From the NCBI GenBank assembly GCA_910587545.1, contig CAJUMI010000031.1, positions 1 to 27,627 on the forward strand: a stretch of DNA of 27,627 bases. Reading direction: 5' to 3'. A model generated the notes under the pieces. It worked only from the letters and a program-made list of their open reading frames with translations. It was not told the origin of the DNA and did no database searches. Origin of the DNA: an uncultured Muribaculaceae bacterium (GTDB taxonomy: Bacteria; Bacteroidota; Bacteroidia; Bacteroidales; Muribaculaceae). Position numbers and translations under genes: made by a program. Position 1 is the first letter of the stretch. Every line of letters begins with the position of its first letter. Of the stretch, positions 16,135 through 24,572 are shown piece after piece.

Positions 16135-17577
16135 ATGAAATTCACCTCATTGTTTCTATCAGCAGCCGTACTCGGCTCGCTAACACTAAACTCATGCTCT
16201 TCAAAGGACAACGTTGCCGCCGAAGAAAAACTTCCGCAGGACGAAGTCATTCTCCACGCCTGGTCATGGTCATTCGACACAATCGCCGCCAACATGCGTC
16301 AGATAGCAGAAGCCGGCTACGACTACGTGCAGACATCGCCCGCCCAGGCTTGCTTCGTCGGCGACAACGGCGGCGTGGCACTTTTCAGCGTGGAAGGCGA
16401 CTCGGTAATGGGCAAGTGGTACTACTATTACCAGCCGACAGACTGGACCGTAGGCAACTATATGCTCGGTGACCGCGATGCATTCAAAGCGATGTGCGAC
16501 AGCGCCAACAATTATGGTGTCCGTGTCATCGTTGACGTGCTGCCCAACCACACAGCCGTCGACCATACGGCCGTGCTGCCCGGCCTTGACAATGCGGTCG
16601 GCGGCCACGAAAATCTTTTCCATGCCAACGGTTTCACCGATATAACAGACTATAATGACCGTATGCAGTGTACAACCGGCAAAATGGGCGGACTCCCCGA
16701 CGTCAATACCGAAAACCCGGATTTCCAGTACTATTACATGAAATATGTCAACGACCTCATAGCTCTCGGCGCCCGCGGTTTCCGATATGACACCGCAAAA
16801 CACATAGGTCTGCCTTCCGATCCTCTCGATCCCAAGGCCGAGCAAAACGACTTCTGGGACATAGCCCTCGGCCACAAGGATATCCGCGGTCTGTCGCTGT
16901 CGATGCCTGACAGCCTCTTCATATACGGTGAGGTGCTTCAAGACCGCAACGTCAAGGAAGATGAATACGGCGAAATAATGAGTGTTACGGCCAGCAATTA
17001 CGGCCATGAACTCCGTAAGGCTCTTACCGAAAACAATGCTACAGCCACCGACCTCGTCGACTGGCACCACAAGGCAGACCCGTCGCATCTTGTGACCTGG
17101 GTCGAAAGCCACGACACATACTGCAACCAGCACGAATCAGCCGATATCCCCGACGACGTCATCCGCGCGGGATGGGTTCTGCTCGCGTCACGCCAGGGCG
17201 GACGTCCGCTGTTCTTCAGCCGACCGGCCGGCAGCACACGTGAAAACTACTGGGGCAACAACCGTATCGGCGCCAGAGGCAACGATGAATTCTTCCATCC
17301 CGAAGTTGTAGCCGCCAACGAATTCCGCCACCGCATGACAGGCGAACCCGAAAAGATGGTGTTTGCCGCCGACGGTAGCGCTGTCGAGATAAACCGTGGA
17401 GACCGCGGCGCCTCGCTGATCAGTTTCGTTCCCGAAGAAGTAGAGATATCACTGGCCACCACTCTCCCCGACGGACAGTATACCGACAAAGTCCACAACG
17501 CGACTTTCACTGTCAAAAACAACACTATATCCGGCCGTCTCTCTCCCCACGCTTCCTACATACTCTACGCCGAATAA
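16135..17577 (+). CDS. GH13 alpha-amylase, lipoprotein
   Basis: A 480-aa glycoside hydrolase family 13 enzyme that cuts alpha-1,4-glucans. Residues 1-20 are a lipoprotein signal with lipobox LNSC (Cys21); the SSKDN that follows contains an acidic residue and could act as a Bacteroidetes surface-export signal, though it is weaker than the usual acidic run. GH13 conserved regions: DVLPNH at 134-139, GFRYDTAKH at 215-223 (nucleophile Asp219), acid/base Glu266 in YGEVL, and VESHD at 323-327 (Asp327). A short beta domain C follows (about 400-480). It stands alone, with no SusC/SusD pair, starch-binding lipoprotein or SusR regulator adjacent, and is followed by its own terminator. Confidence 0.92.
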   Translation: MKFTSLFLSAAVLGSLTLNSCSSKDNVAAEEKLPQDEVILHAWSWSFDTIAANMRQIAEAGYDYVQTSPAQACFVGDNGGVALFSVEGDSVMGKWYYYYQPTDWTVGNYMLGDRDAFKAMCDSANNYGVRVIVDVLPNHTAVDHTAVLPGLDNAVGGHENLFHANGFTDITDYNDRMQCTTGKMGGLPDVNTENPDFQYYYMKYVNDLIALGARGFRYDTAKHIGLPSDPLDPKAEQNDFWDIALGHKDIRGLSLSMPDSLFIYGEVLQDRNVKEDEYGEIMSVTASNYGHELRKALTENNATATDLVDWHHKADPSHLVTWVESHDTYCNQHESADIPDDVIRAGWVLLASRQGGRPLFFSRPAGSTRENYWGNNRIGARGNDEFFHPEVVAANEFRHRMTGEPEKMVFAADGSAVEINRGDRGASLISFVPEEVEISLATTLPDGQYTDKVHNATFTVKNNTISGRLSPHASYILYAE

Positions 17578-17610
17578 TCCGTCAGCACATATAATATCTG
17601 CCAATATCTG

Positions 17611-17645
17611 TGAAAGCTCTGCCACACGGCCGGGCTTTCATTTTA
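17611..17645 (+). terminator. Rho-independent terminator after the amylase gene
   Basis: A 13-bp stem (17611-17623 with 17628-17640) with one internal mismatch, one G-T pair and an ACAC loop, followed by TTTTA. It lies 34 nt after the amylase stop codon. Confidence 0.75.
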
Positions 17646-17665
17646 TCCGCACATGTTCTATTATG

Positions 17666-17679
17666 ATGTTTTATAACAT
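17666..17679. repeat. Operator-like palindrome, copy 1
   Basis: ATGTTTTATAACAT is a palindrome with ATGTT / AACAT arms around a 4-nt centre. Its reverse complement differs from the copy at 17730-17743 by one base. The pair could bind a dimeric regulator, but the surroundings are AT-rich and chance is possible. Confidence 0.4.
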
Positions 17680-17729
17680 ATTTTCTATCAAAACGACACA
17701 ATGTGCAACCATATACATGACATTAAACT

Positions 17730-17743
17730 ATGTTGTAAAACAT
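17730..17743. repeat. Operator-like palindrome, copy 2
   Basis: ATGTTGTAAAACAT has the same ATGTT-N4-AACAT design as 17666-17679. Centre-to-centre distance is 64 bp, close to six helical turns. Confidence 0.4.
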
Positions 17744-17921
17744 AATGCTATAACACATTTATATATTAACTCAATTTAACAATCTTGCAAAAGCATTTGC
17801 CAATATTCAAAATATTTAACAAAATCAACTATAATGGCATTTAAAATTTATATTTAAAAAATTTAGCTTCAAATGCCGACAAATATCAATAGGGGCTCCC
17901 TTCTGTCTTCGTCTTACAAAT

Positions 17922-17952
17922 TTTGAATACTTACATTTTATCACTAAATTTG
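17922..17952 (+). promoter_or_regulatory. Strong Bacteroides-type promoter upstream of dnaG
   Basis: TTTG at 17922-17925 is followed after exactly 19 nt by TAAATTTG at 17945-17952. This is the best full match to the -33/-7 consensus in the window. The predicted start is near 17959, about 170 nt before the dnaG ATG. Confidence 0.65.
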
Positions 17953-17958
17953 TATCGC

Positions 17959-18085
17959 AAAACAAAAAGGACAAATAAACGCTTTTTCATATAATAAATC
18001 TGGAATAGACATATAAATCTAACATTAAGTACTATGTGTAAGAAAAACAATGGAGGTTCGTGAGAATCTCCATTGTTATTTATCT
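17959..18085 (+). ncRNA. Candidate small RNA or dnaG leader RNA
   Basis: From the promoter at 17922-17952 a transcript of about 120 nt would run to the strong hairpin at 18046-18077. It is A-rich and has no convincing protein; a nine-codon frame (18034-18063, MCKKNNGGS) ends inside the hairpin loop. It may be a free small RNA, or the leader of dnaG if the hairpin is read through. Inference only; I recognise no known RNA family. Confidence 0.35.
18046..18080. terminator. Strong hairpin, possible bidirectional terminator
   Basis: A perfect 10-bp stem (18046-18055 with 18068-18077) with a 12-nt loop. On the plus strand the tail is TTATTTAT, only moderately T-rich. On the minus strand the tail is TTTTTCTT, a better terminator tract, although no minus-strand gene is seen to the right. 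Confidence 0.5.
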
Positions 18086-18129
18086 GCAAACGGACATATA
18101 CTCCCAAAATTATTAGTAATTTTGCATTA

Positions 18130-20367
18130 ATGAAGAAAATCGATCGCGAAACCGTCCAACGCATACTCGACACTGCTGACATAGTAGATGTGGTCAGTGA
18201 CTTCGTGAGCCTCAAGCGCCGTGGAGCCAACTACATAGGATTGTGCCCGTTTCACAACGAGCGCACCCCGTCATTCTCGGTGTCCAAATCAAAGGGCATC
18301 TGCAAGTGTTTCAGCTGCGGCAAAGGCGGTTCGCCGGTCAACTTCATAATGGAAATCGAGCAGCTGAGCTATCAGGAAGCCCTGCGCTATCTCGCCAAGA
18401 AATACAATATCGAGATCATTGAGCACGAGATGAGCGATCAGGAGCGCGAGGAAGAGTCTCAGCGCGAGTCAATGCTGGCCGTTAACGCATTTGCCTTAAA
18501 ACACTTTGAAGAGAACCTCTCCGAGACCGCCGACGGACGCGAGATAGGTCTGGCATACTTCCGCAAACGCGGGATCAACGACGCCATGATCAGCCGCTTT
18601 CACCTCGGCTACTCCATCGAGCATGGCAACACTCTCCACCGTGCCGCCATAGCCAAAGGCTACAACGAGAAATATCTCGTGGATACAGGCCTGTGCATAC
18701 GCAACGAACGCGGCACCGTCTACGACCGCTTCAAGGGGCGTGTGATATATCCCGTCCACAGTATTTCGGGAAAAGTCGTGGCATTCGGCGGCCGCACACT
18801 CCGCAGCGACAAGTCAGTCGCCAAATACGTCAACTCGCCCGAATCCATAATATACAGCAAGAGCCGCGAACTCTACGGACTCTATCAGGCCAAACAGTCG
18901 ATAGCCCGAAAAAACAAATGTATTCTCGTCGAAGGCTACATGGACGTGATCTCGATGCACCAGTCGGGAGTCGAGAATGTCGTCGCCTCATCGGGAACGT
19001 CGCTGACCGAGGGACAGATCAGACTTATCCACCGCTTCACCGACAACGTCACGGTCATATATGACTCTGACACCGCCGGAATCAAAGCCTCGCTTCGCGG
19101 CATTGACATGATCCTCGCCGAAGGCATCAACGTCAAGGTTCTGTCTCTGCCCGACGGAGACGATCCCGACTCTTTCGCCCAGTCGCACAGCGCGCAGGAG
19201 CTCGAGGCATACCTCGAGGCCAACGAGACCGACTTCATCCGCTTCAAGACAAAGATACTCCTGAAAGACGCAGCCGGCGATCCGATCGCCAAGAGCCGCG
19301 TCATAAGCGACATACTCCGCACGATCGCAGTCATACCCGACGCCGTGACCCGCACGGTCTACGTGGCCGAATGCTCACGCGCGTTCTCGATCGACGAACA
19401 GGTCCTCATGCTCCAGCTTTCAAAACTGATTGCCGAACGCAACGAGAACATCGAACGTCAGACCCACCAGACCGAGGCGCGCAAATCCATAGCCGGCATC
19501 GCCAACGACACGACGGCCGACGAAACACATCAGACCGCCGGCAACGCCACTCCCGCCACCCCTGCAGCCGAGCGCACGGACCTCAACAGCTCGCTCGACG
19601 GACGTGTGAAGTTTCTCGAGCCATTTGAGCGGGAACTGCTGAGATTTGTCCTCAAATACGGCATGACAGATCTATGCGAGGCCGAGAACGAGGACGGGCA
19701 ACCTATGACGCTGAAGCTCGTCGACTATGTCCGCTACGAACTCTTAAAGGAAGACATCGCGTTCACAGTTCCTCTTTACAGAAAGGCGTTTGATATGGTT
19801 GTCGGTATGGCCGACACCACCTGGCCCGGCGACAGAAACAACTGTCTGAAGCGCCTGCAGGCAAAGAGAGAGAGCGACGAACTGGCGATGCTCGACGAAA
19901 TCCGTTCTGCCGGTCTTTCTGTCAGTGAGATCAAGGCCAAGGAGATATCATTGGCAGCCAAGCTCGATGAGGCCTTCAACGAAGGGATGACCGACTTTGC
20001 CGAGCACTACGCCGAGCAGCGGTTATGCTCGTCGCCCGACGATGAGGTCAGACTTCTCGCGACCGAACTGGTCAGCGAGCGCTATCGCCTGAGTAAGATC
20101 CACTCAAAGTATTCAAAGATCGAGACCGAGCGCGACCGCCTGATCGAACTCGTCCCGCGGGCCGTATACGAACTCCTCTACGGTATACTCCTATATAATA
20201 TAGCAGAAACCGAGCGTCGCCTCGCCGAGACGACCGAACAGACCGTGATGCGTGAACTGCTGCAGAAATTTTCCGATATGAAAAGAACCCAGCAGGAGTT
20301 TGCCAAATTTCTCGGAGAGCGCATCGTGACGCCACGTCCCAAAAACAAGACATCAAATCTTAACTGA
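18130..20367 (+). CDS. dnaG: DNA primase DnaG
   Basis: A 745-aa primase that makes RNA primers at the replication fork. The N-terminal CHC2 zinc site has Cys39, His42, Cys60 and Cys63, the same spacing as in E. coli. The TOPRIM core shows Glu268 in ILVEGYMDV and the DxD pair Asp312/Asp314 in IYDSDTAG. A Thr/Ala-rich linker (about 455-490) leads to a C-terminal helical domain expected to contact DnaB. It is longer than the usual 600-660 aa because of the linker and tail. The ATG at 18130 gives the family start MKKIDRETVQ; a TAATTTTG box ends only 5 nt before it. It is followed on the same strand by trpB and ispE. Confidence 0.96.
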   Translation: MKKIDRETVQRILDTADIVDVVSDFVSLKRRGANYIGLCPFHNERTPSFSVSKSKGICKCFSCGKGGSPVNFIMEIEQLSYQEALRYLAKKYNIEIIEHEMSDQEREEESQRESMLAVNAFALKHFEENLSETADGREIGLAYFRKRGINDAMISRFHLGYSIEHGNTLHRAAIAKGYNEKYLVDTGLCIRNERGTVYDRFKGRVIYPVHSISGKVVAFGGRTLRSDKSVAKYVNSPESIIYSKSRELYGLYQAKQSIARKNKCILVEGYMDVISMHQSGVENVVASSGTSLTEGQIRLIHRFTDNVTVIYDSDTAGIKASLRGIDMILAEGINVKVLSLPDGDDPDSFAQSHSAQELEAYLEANETDFIRFKTKILLKDAAGDPIAKSRVISDILRTIAVIPDAVTRTVYVAECSRAFSIDEQVLMLQLSKLIAERNENIERQTHQTEARKSIAGIANDTTADETHQTAGNATPATPAAERTDLNSSLDGRVKFLEPFERELLRFVLKYGMTDLCEAENEDGQPMTLKLVDYVRYELLKEDIAFTVPLYRKAFDMVVGMADTTWPGDRNNCLKRLQAKRESDELAMLDEIRSAGLSVSEIKAKEISLAAKLDEAFNEGMTDFAEHYAEQRLCSSPDDEVRLLATELVSERYRLSKIHSKYSKIETERDRLIELVPRAVYELLYGILLYNIAETERRLAETTEQTVMRELLQKFSDMKRTQQEFAKFLGERIVTPRPKNKTSNLN

Positions 20368-20399
20368 TTTTTATTCCTATATTTATTTCACAAAAAATT

Positions 20400-21761
20400 A
20401 TGTCAGAGTCAAAGAAATTCATCCTGCAGGAAAAAGACATTCCTCAAGCATGGTTCAACATCATCCCGTCAATGCCGGTAAAACCGCTGCCCATGCTCAA
20501 TCCTTCGACAGGCGAGCCGCTGAAGGCCGAAGACCTCTATCCGCTATTCTCCAAAGAGGCGGCAGACCAGGAAATGAACTTCTCCGATTCATGGATCGAG
20601 ATCCCCGAACCGGTCAGAGAACTCTACAAGATATGGCGCCCCACTCCGCTGGTGCGTGCACGCGGCTTAGAGAAAGCGCTCGACACTCCGGCCCACATTT
20701 ACTTCAAGAACGAAAGCGTCAGCCCCGTCGGTTCGCATAAGCTCAATTCAGCCATTCCCCAGGCATTCTACTGCAAGCAGCAGGGCGTCACCAATGTCAC
20801 CACCGAGACCGGTGCAGGTCAGTGGGGCGCGGCTCTGTCGATGGCCTGCAAGATGTTCGGGCTCGAACTTGCGGTCTACATGGTCAAGATCTCATACAAC
20901 CAGAAGCCCTATCGCCGCTCCATCATGCAGACCTACGGCGCCGAGGTCATAGCCTCGCCGAGCATGTCGACACGCGCTGGCCGCGACATAATCACCGCCC
21001 ACCCCAACTACCAGGGTTCGCTCGGAACAGCCATCAGCGAAGCTGTCGAACTCGCCATGTCGACACCCAACTGCAAATATGCTCTCGGATCGGTGCTCAA
21101 CCACGTCGCGCTCCATCAGACTGTAATCGGCCTCGAAGCCGAAAAGCAGATGGAAATGGCCGGAGAATACCCTGACACAGTCATCGGTTGCTTCGGAGGC
21201 GGCAGCAACTTCTCAGGCATATCGTTCCCCTTCCTGCGCCACAATCTCCACGACGGCTACAAAACCCGGTTCATAGCCGCCGAGCCTGCGTCATGTCCCA
21301 AACTGACACGCGGCGTATTCAGCTACGACTACGGCGACGAGGCCGGCTACACCCCAATGATACCCATGCTTACGCTCGGCCACAATTTCTCGCCCGCCAA
21401 CATCCACGCCGGAGGTCTGCGTTATCATGGAGCCGGAGCTGTCGTCAGCCGTCTCCGCGAAGACAAGATCATTGACGCCGTCGACATACCGCAGCTTGAG
21501 TCTTTCAATGCGGCAACGGTCTTCGCCAAAGCCGAAGGCATTATCCCGGCACCCGAATCCGCCCATGCCATAGCCGCAGCCATCCGTGAGGCCCTCTCCG
21601 CCAAAGAAGCGGGCGAAAAGAAAGTCATACTCTTCAATCTTTCAGGCCACGGTCTTATAGACATGACTGCCTACGACCGTTACTTCGCGGGAGATCTTTC
21701 CAACTACGAGGTCCCCGACTCTGAGATCGAGGCAAACACCGCTTCACTCAAAAAAATCTGA
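20400..21761 (+). CDS. TrpB2-type tryptophan synthase beta chain
   Basis: A 453-aa fold-type II PLP enzyme of the TrpB2 group, which is longer than classical TrpB (about 400 aa) and has an N-terminal extension. It joins indole and serine to tryptophan. Seen: WRPTPLVRARGLE, the PLP lysine in GSHKLNSA (Lys114), the catalytic Glu135 in TETGAGQWG, and the phosphate-binding CFGGGSNF. No trpA or other trp gene is near; it sits between dnaG and ispE. A lone TrpB2 may salvage free indole, plausible for a gut organism, or have another beta-replacement activity. The gap to dnaG is 32 nt with no terminator; a weak TATATTTA box at 20378 might be a local promoter. Confidence 0.93.
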   Translation: MSESKKFILQEKDIPQAWFNIIPSMPVKPLPMLNPSTGEPLKAEDLYPLFSKEAADQEMNFSDSWIEIPEPVRELYKIWRPTPLVRARGLEKALDTPAHIYFKNESVSPVGSHKLNSAIPQAFYCKQQGVTNVTTETGAGQWGAALSMACKMFGLELAVYMVKISYNQKPYRRSIMQTYGAEVIASPSMSTRAGRDIITAHPNYQGSLGTAISEAVELAMSTPNCKYALGSVLNHVALHQTVIGLEAEKQMEMAGEYPDTVIGCFGGGSNFSGISFPFLRHNLHDGYKTRFIAAEPASCPKLTRGVFSYDYGDEAGYTPMIPMLTLGHNFSPANIHAGGLRYHGAGAVVSRLREDKIIDAVDIPQLESFNAATVFAKAEGIIPAPESAHAIAAAIREALSAKEAGEKKVILFNLSGHGLIDMTAYDRYFAGDLSNYEVPDSEIEANTASLKKI

Positions 21762-21772
21762 ACGAAACCGCG

Positions 21773-22627
21773 ATGATAGTTTTTCCAAACGCAAAAATCA
21801 ATCTCGGGCTAAATATTGTATCGCGCCGCAGCGACGGGTATCACGATCTCGATATGGTCATGATTCCCGTAGGTTGGCGCGACATACTCGAAATCGTTCC
21901 GTCATCGACCGGAGCAACCACCTTGTCGACGAGCGGAAACAAGGTAGACTGCCCGCCTGAAAAAAATCTTGTCTACAAGGCGTGGAACCGCATGAACGAG
22001 GCTGTCGGACAAGAACTCCCGCCGGTCGACATATACCTCCACAAGGTAATACCCGACGGCGCGGGACTCGGCGGCGGCTCGGCTGACGCAGCTTTCACTC
22101 TGACGGCTCTCAACGCCCTCTTCTCGCTCGGATTAACGCAGGACAGATTATGCGGAATTGCCGCCACACTGGGATCAGACTGTCCGTTCTTCATTCACAA
22201 CAGGCCTATGCTTTGCCGCGGAACCGGAACGGAAATGACTCCCGTAGACATCAACTTCGGCTCAGTCACCCATATCGTCATAGCAAAGCCATGCGGGATC
22301 AGCGTTTCGACTGCCGAAGCATATTCAGGTGTTAGGCCGGCTGTTCCTGACAAGACCGCAGATGAGATAGTGACTCTCCTGCCCCCCGATCAGTGGACAG
22401 GCCGGCTGACCAATGGTTTCGAAAAGCATATTTTCGCATCCAGACCGTCGATCGCGTCACTCAAAGACAAGTTGACCGCATCGGGAGCCGTCTATTCATC
22501 AATGAGCGGCAGCGGCTCGGCTGTCTATGGTCTTTTCGACGATGCCAAAATGGCAGAAGCGGCTGCGGATACTATTGACGGCTGCGATATCTTTGTCGGC
22601 GGCATAGACCCGGCAAGTTGCTTTTGA
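21773..22627 (+). CDS. ispE: IspE, 4-diphosphocytidyl-2-C-methyl-D-erythritol kinase
   Basis: GHMP-superfamily kinase of the MEP isoprenoid pathway that phosphorylates CDP-ME with ATP. The 284 aa fit. Seen: the N-terminal FPNAKINLGL (Lys8, Asn10), the ATP loop IPDGAGLGGGSADAA around 93-107, GSDCPFF with the catalytic Asp136, and the C-terminal SMSGSGSAVYG. It begins 11 nt after the trpB2 stop and ends in front of a terminator, so it closes the dnaG-trpB2-ispE run. It supplies the same isoprenoid pool used by the polyprenyl synthase at 7403-8362. Confidence 0.95.
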   Translation: MIVFPNAKINLGLNIVSRRSDGYHDLDMVMIPVGWRDILEIVPSSTGATTLSTSGNKVDCPPEKNLVYKAWNRMNEAVGQELPPVDIYLHKVIPDGAGLGGGSADAAFTLTALNALFSLGLTQDRLCGIAATLGSDCPFFIHNRPMLCRGTGTEMTPVDINFGSVTHIVIAKPCGISVSTAEAYSGVRPAVPDKTADEIVTLLPPDQWTGRLTNGFEKHIFASRPSIASLKDKLTASGAVYSSMSGSGSAVYGLFDDAKMAEAAADTIDGCDIFVGGIDPASCF

Positions 22628-22665
22628 ACGATATTTTATCTGATTTGTTATCAAAACATAGGACA

Positions 22666-22699
22666 ACATGCCCAAACGCGAAGTTTGGCAATGTTTTTG
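22666..22699 (+). terminator. Rho-independent terminator after ispE
   Basis: A stem of 4 bp (22666-22669 with 22691-22694), a 2-nt mismatch and 6 bp (22672-22677 with 22683-22688) closes a GCGAA loop and is followed by a TTTTT run. It lies 38 nt after the ispE stop and separates it from grpE. Confidence 0.65.
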
Positions 22700-22740
22700 C
22701 TTTATGTTTACACAGATAACTGATAACACATATATACCCC

Positions 22741-23328
22741 ATGGACAAAAATAAAAAACAGGCCGGCAAGCCAGAAATCAATTCAGAAATTCAGGATAAC
22801 TCACCGGAAATAGCAGACGAACTCGAAGATGTCGTCGACAACCCCGAAACAGAGCCCGACGAAGTCGACACTCTGACCGAACAGCTCGAGGCTACTCAAG
22901 CCGCGCTCGACAAGGAGAAGAAAGAATATCTGTTTCTCATGGCCGAGTTCGACAACTATCGCAAAAGAGTTACAAAGGAGAAAGCCGAAATCATCAGAAA
23001 TGGAGCGGAGAAAGTCCTTGCCGGGCTGCTTCCGATCGTCGACGACTTTGAAAGAGGTCTCAAAGCTACAAAAGAAGCAGACAGCGCCGACTCGGTGCGC
23101 GAGGGCATGGAACTGATCTATAACAAACTGATCAAATTTCTCGAATCCAACGGTGTCAAAGCCATGGATTCGACAGGCAAAGACTTCGATCCCGATTTAC
23201 ATGAGGCCATCGCGACCATTCCCGCACCGGCCGAGGATCTCAAAGGGAAGGTGATCGATACGACACAGACAGGCTACACGATCAATGACAAAGTCCTGCG
23301 CCACGCAAAAGTCGCCGTCGGCGAATAA
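22741..23328 (+). CDS. grpE: GrpE, nucleotide exchange factor of DnaK
   Basis: A 195-aa co-chaperone that releases ADP from DnaK. The first 45 residues are acidic and look disordered. Residues 45-100 form the long coiled-coil typical of the GrpE dimer (EQLEATQAALDKEKKEYLFLMAEFDNYRKR). The C-terminal beta-wing is recognisable in FDPDLHEAI, GKVIDTTQTGY and VLRHAKVAVGE. It is followed by dnaJ after 31 nt on the same strand; dnaK is not in the window. No clear TAnnTTTG box precedes it in the 113-nt gap; a heat-shock-specific promoter cannot be judged by eye. Confidence 0.95.
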   Translation: MDKNKKQAGKPEINSEIQDNSPEIADELEDVVDNPETEPDEVDTLTEQLEATQAALDKEKKEYLFLMAEFDNYRKRVTKEKAEIIRNGAEKVLAGLLPIVDDFERGLKATKEADSADSVREGMELIYNKLIKFLESNGVKAMDSTGKDFDPDLHEAIATIPAPAEDLKGKVIDTTQTGYTINDKVLRHAKVAVGE

Positions 23329-23359
23329 AACTTTCCCCAATCCGTAAGCCATCGATAAT

Positions 23360-24544
23360 ATGGAAAACAAAAGAGACTATTACGAAGTGCTCGGAGTGTC
23401 GAAAAGCGCTTCCGAAGACGAAATAAAGAAAGCCTACCGCACCATGGCCCGTAAATATCACCCGGATGTCAATCCGGGCGATAAGGCCGCGGAAGAAAAG
23501 TTCAAGGAGGCGGCAGAGGCATACGAGGTGTTGAGCAATCCCGAAAAGCGCCAGAAATATGACCAGTTCGGGTTCAATATGGGTCCGCAGGGCTTCCCCG
23601 GCGGTGGCGGCCAAGGCGGTTTCTATCACTCTGGAGGCATGTCTATGGACGACATTTTCTCTATGTTCGGCGATATTTTCGGCGACGTCAGCGGTGGCGG
23701 AGGCCGTTACAGCGGCTTCGGGTCTGCCACAGGCGGACGCCAGCGCCGCGCCCAGCGCAAAGGTTCAAATCTGAGAATCCACGTCAAAATGACGCTTAAG
23801 GACATACTTAACGGAACCACCAAAACCCTCAAGATACCGACATTTGTCAAGTGTGACCATTGCAACGGCACCGGAGCAAAGGACGGCACAGCGTTTGCCA
23901 CTTGTCCGCAATGCAACGGCTCAGGTTCGATAACCCAGATACAGCAGACGATCTTCGGTGTCAGCCAGGCTCACGTCGAGTGTCCGCACTGTAACGGCAC
24001 CGGAAAGATAATCACCGAAAGCTGTCAATATTGCCGCGGCACAGGTGTCGAAAAACGCGAGCAACAGATCTCATTCAACATTCCGGCAGGAGTCGAGGAC
24101 GGGAACGTGCTGACTATAAAAGGCAAAGGCAACGCTCCGGAGCACGGCGGCATAAACGGCGACCTGCTCGTCGTTGTCGACGAAGTCAAGGATCCCCAAC
24201 TTATCAGAGACGGAGCCGACGTGATCTACAACCTAATGCTCGACATCCCCACAGCCGCACTCGGCGGATCGGTCGACGTGCCGACCATCGAAGGGCGCGC
24301 GCGTCTGAAGATTGCTCCGGGAACCCAGCCCGGAAAGATCCTGCGCCTGCGCGGCAAGGGCTTGCCTTCGGCTCAGGGCGGATCGAAAGGCGATCAGCTC
24401 ATCAACGTCATGGTTTATATCCCCGAAAACTTGTCTGACGCCGAGCGCTCGGCCATAGAAAGCCTTAAAGGCTCACCCAACATCCAGCCGTCGGAATCCG
24501 AGAAACAGCGTCTGTTTTCAAAATTCCGCCATATATTTGAATAA
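23360..24544 (+). CDS. dnaJ: Chaperone DnaJ
   Basis: A 394-aa class A J-protein that stimulates DnaK ATPase and delivers substrates. Seen: the J-domain (about 5-70) with HPD at 34-36; a Gly/Phe-rich region (about 73-130) rich in GGG, GF and GGR; and the zinc-binding domain (165-229) with four repeats CDHCNGTG, CPQCNGSG, CPHCNGTG and CQYCRGTG. The C-terminal beta domains have GNVLTIKGKGN and GKILRLRGKGLP. The G/F region is longer than in E. coli. Co-transcribed with grpE and followed by a terminator 28 nt after the stop. Confidence 0.96.
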   Translation: MENKRDYYEVLGVSKSASEDEIKKAYRTMARKYHPDVNPGDKAAEEKFKEAAEAYEVLSNPEKRQKYDQFGFNMGPQGFPGGGGQGGFYHSGGMSMDDIFSMFGDIFGDVSGGGGRYSGFGSATGGRQRRAQRKGSNLRIHVKMTLKDILNGTTKTLKIPTFVKCDHCNGTGAKDGTAFATCPQCNGSGSITQIQQTIFGVSQAHVECPHCNGTGKIITESCQYCRGTGVEKREQQISFNIPAGVEDGNVLTIKGKGNAPEHGGINGDLLVVVDEVKDPQLIRDGADVIYNLMLDIPTAALGGSVDVPTIEGRARLKIAPGTQPGKILRLRGKGLPSAQGGSKGDQLINVMVYIPENLSDAERSAIESLKGSPNIQPSESEKQRLFSKFRHIFE

Positions 24545-24572
24545 CCGTAAACAAATATAGGTATATAAATAT

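Larger units (their letters stand above)
17646..17921. other. AT-rich intergenic DNA with several inverted repeats
   Basis: No open reading frame with any recognisable content is seen. It holds two matching palindromes (17666-17679 and 17730-17743), a short hairpin around 17786-17799 (GCAAA / TTTGC), a repeated ATTTAACAA word (near 17774 and 17813), and a longer inverted repeat, GGCATTT at 17836-17842 with AAATGCC at 17871-17877, flanking a very A/T-rich core. None has a T-run typical of a terminator. Confidence 0.6.

Noticed and set aside
16270..17133. 287-codon minus-strand open frame inside the amylase gene
   Set aside because: The opposite strand encodes all four GH13 regions; the antisense product has no domain, and no promoter is seen.
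17646..17921. AT-rich, repeat-containing region as a replication origin
   Set aside because: No DnaA-box cluster is recognisable and no dnaA, gidA or similar origin neighbour is present; nearness to dnaG alone is not evidence.
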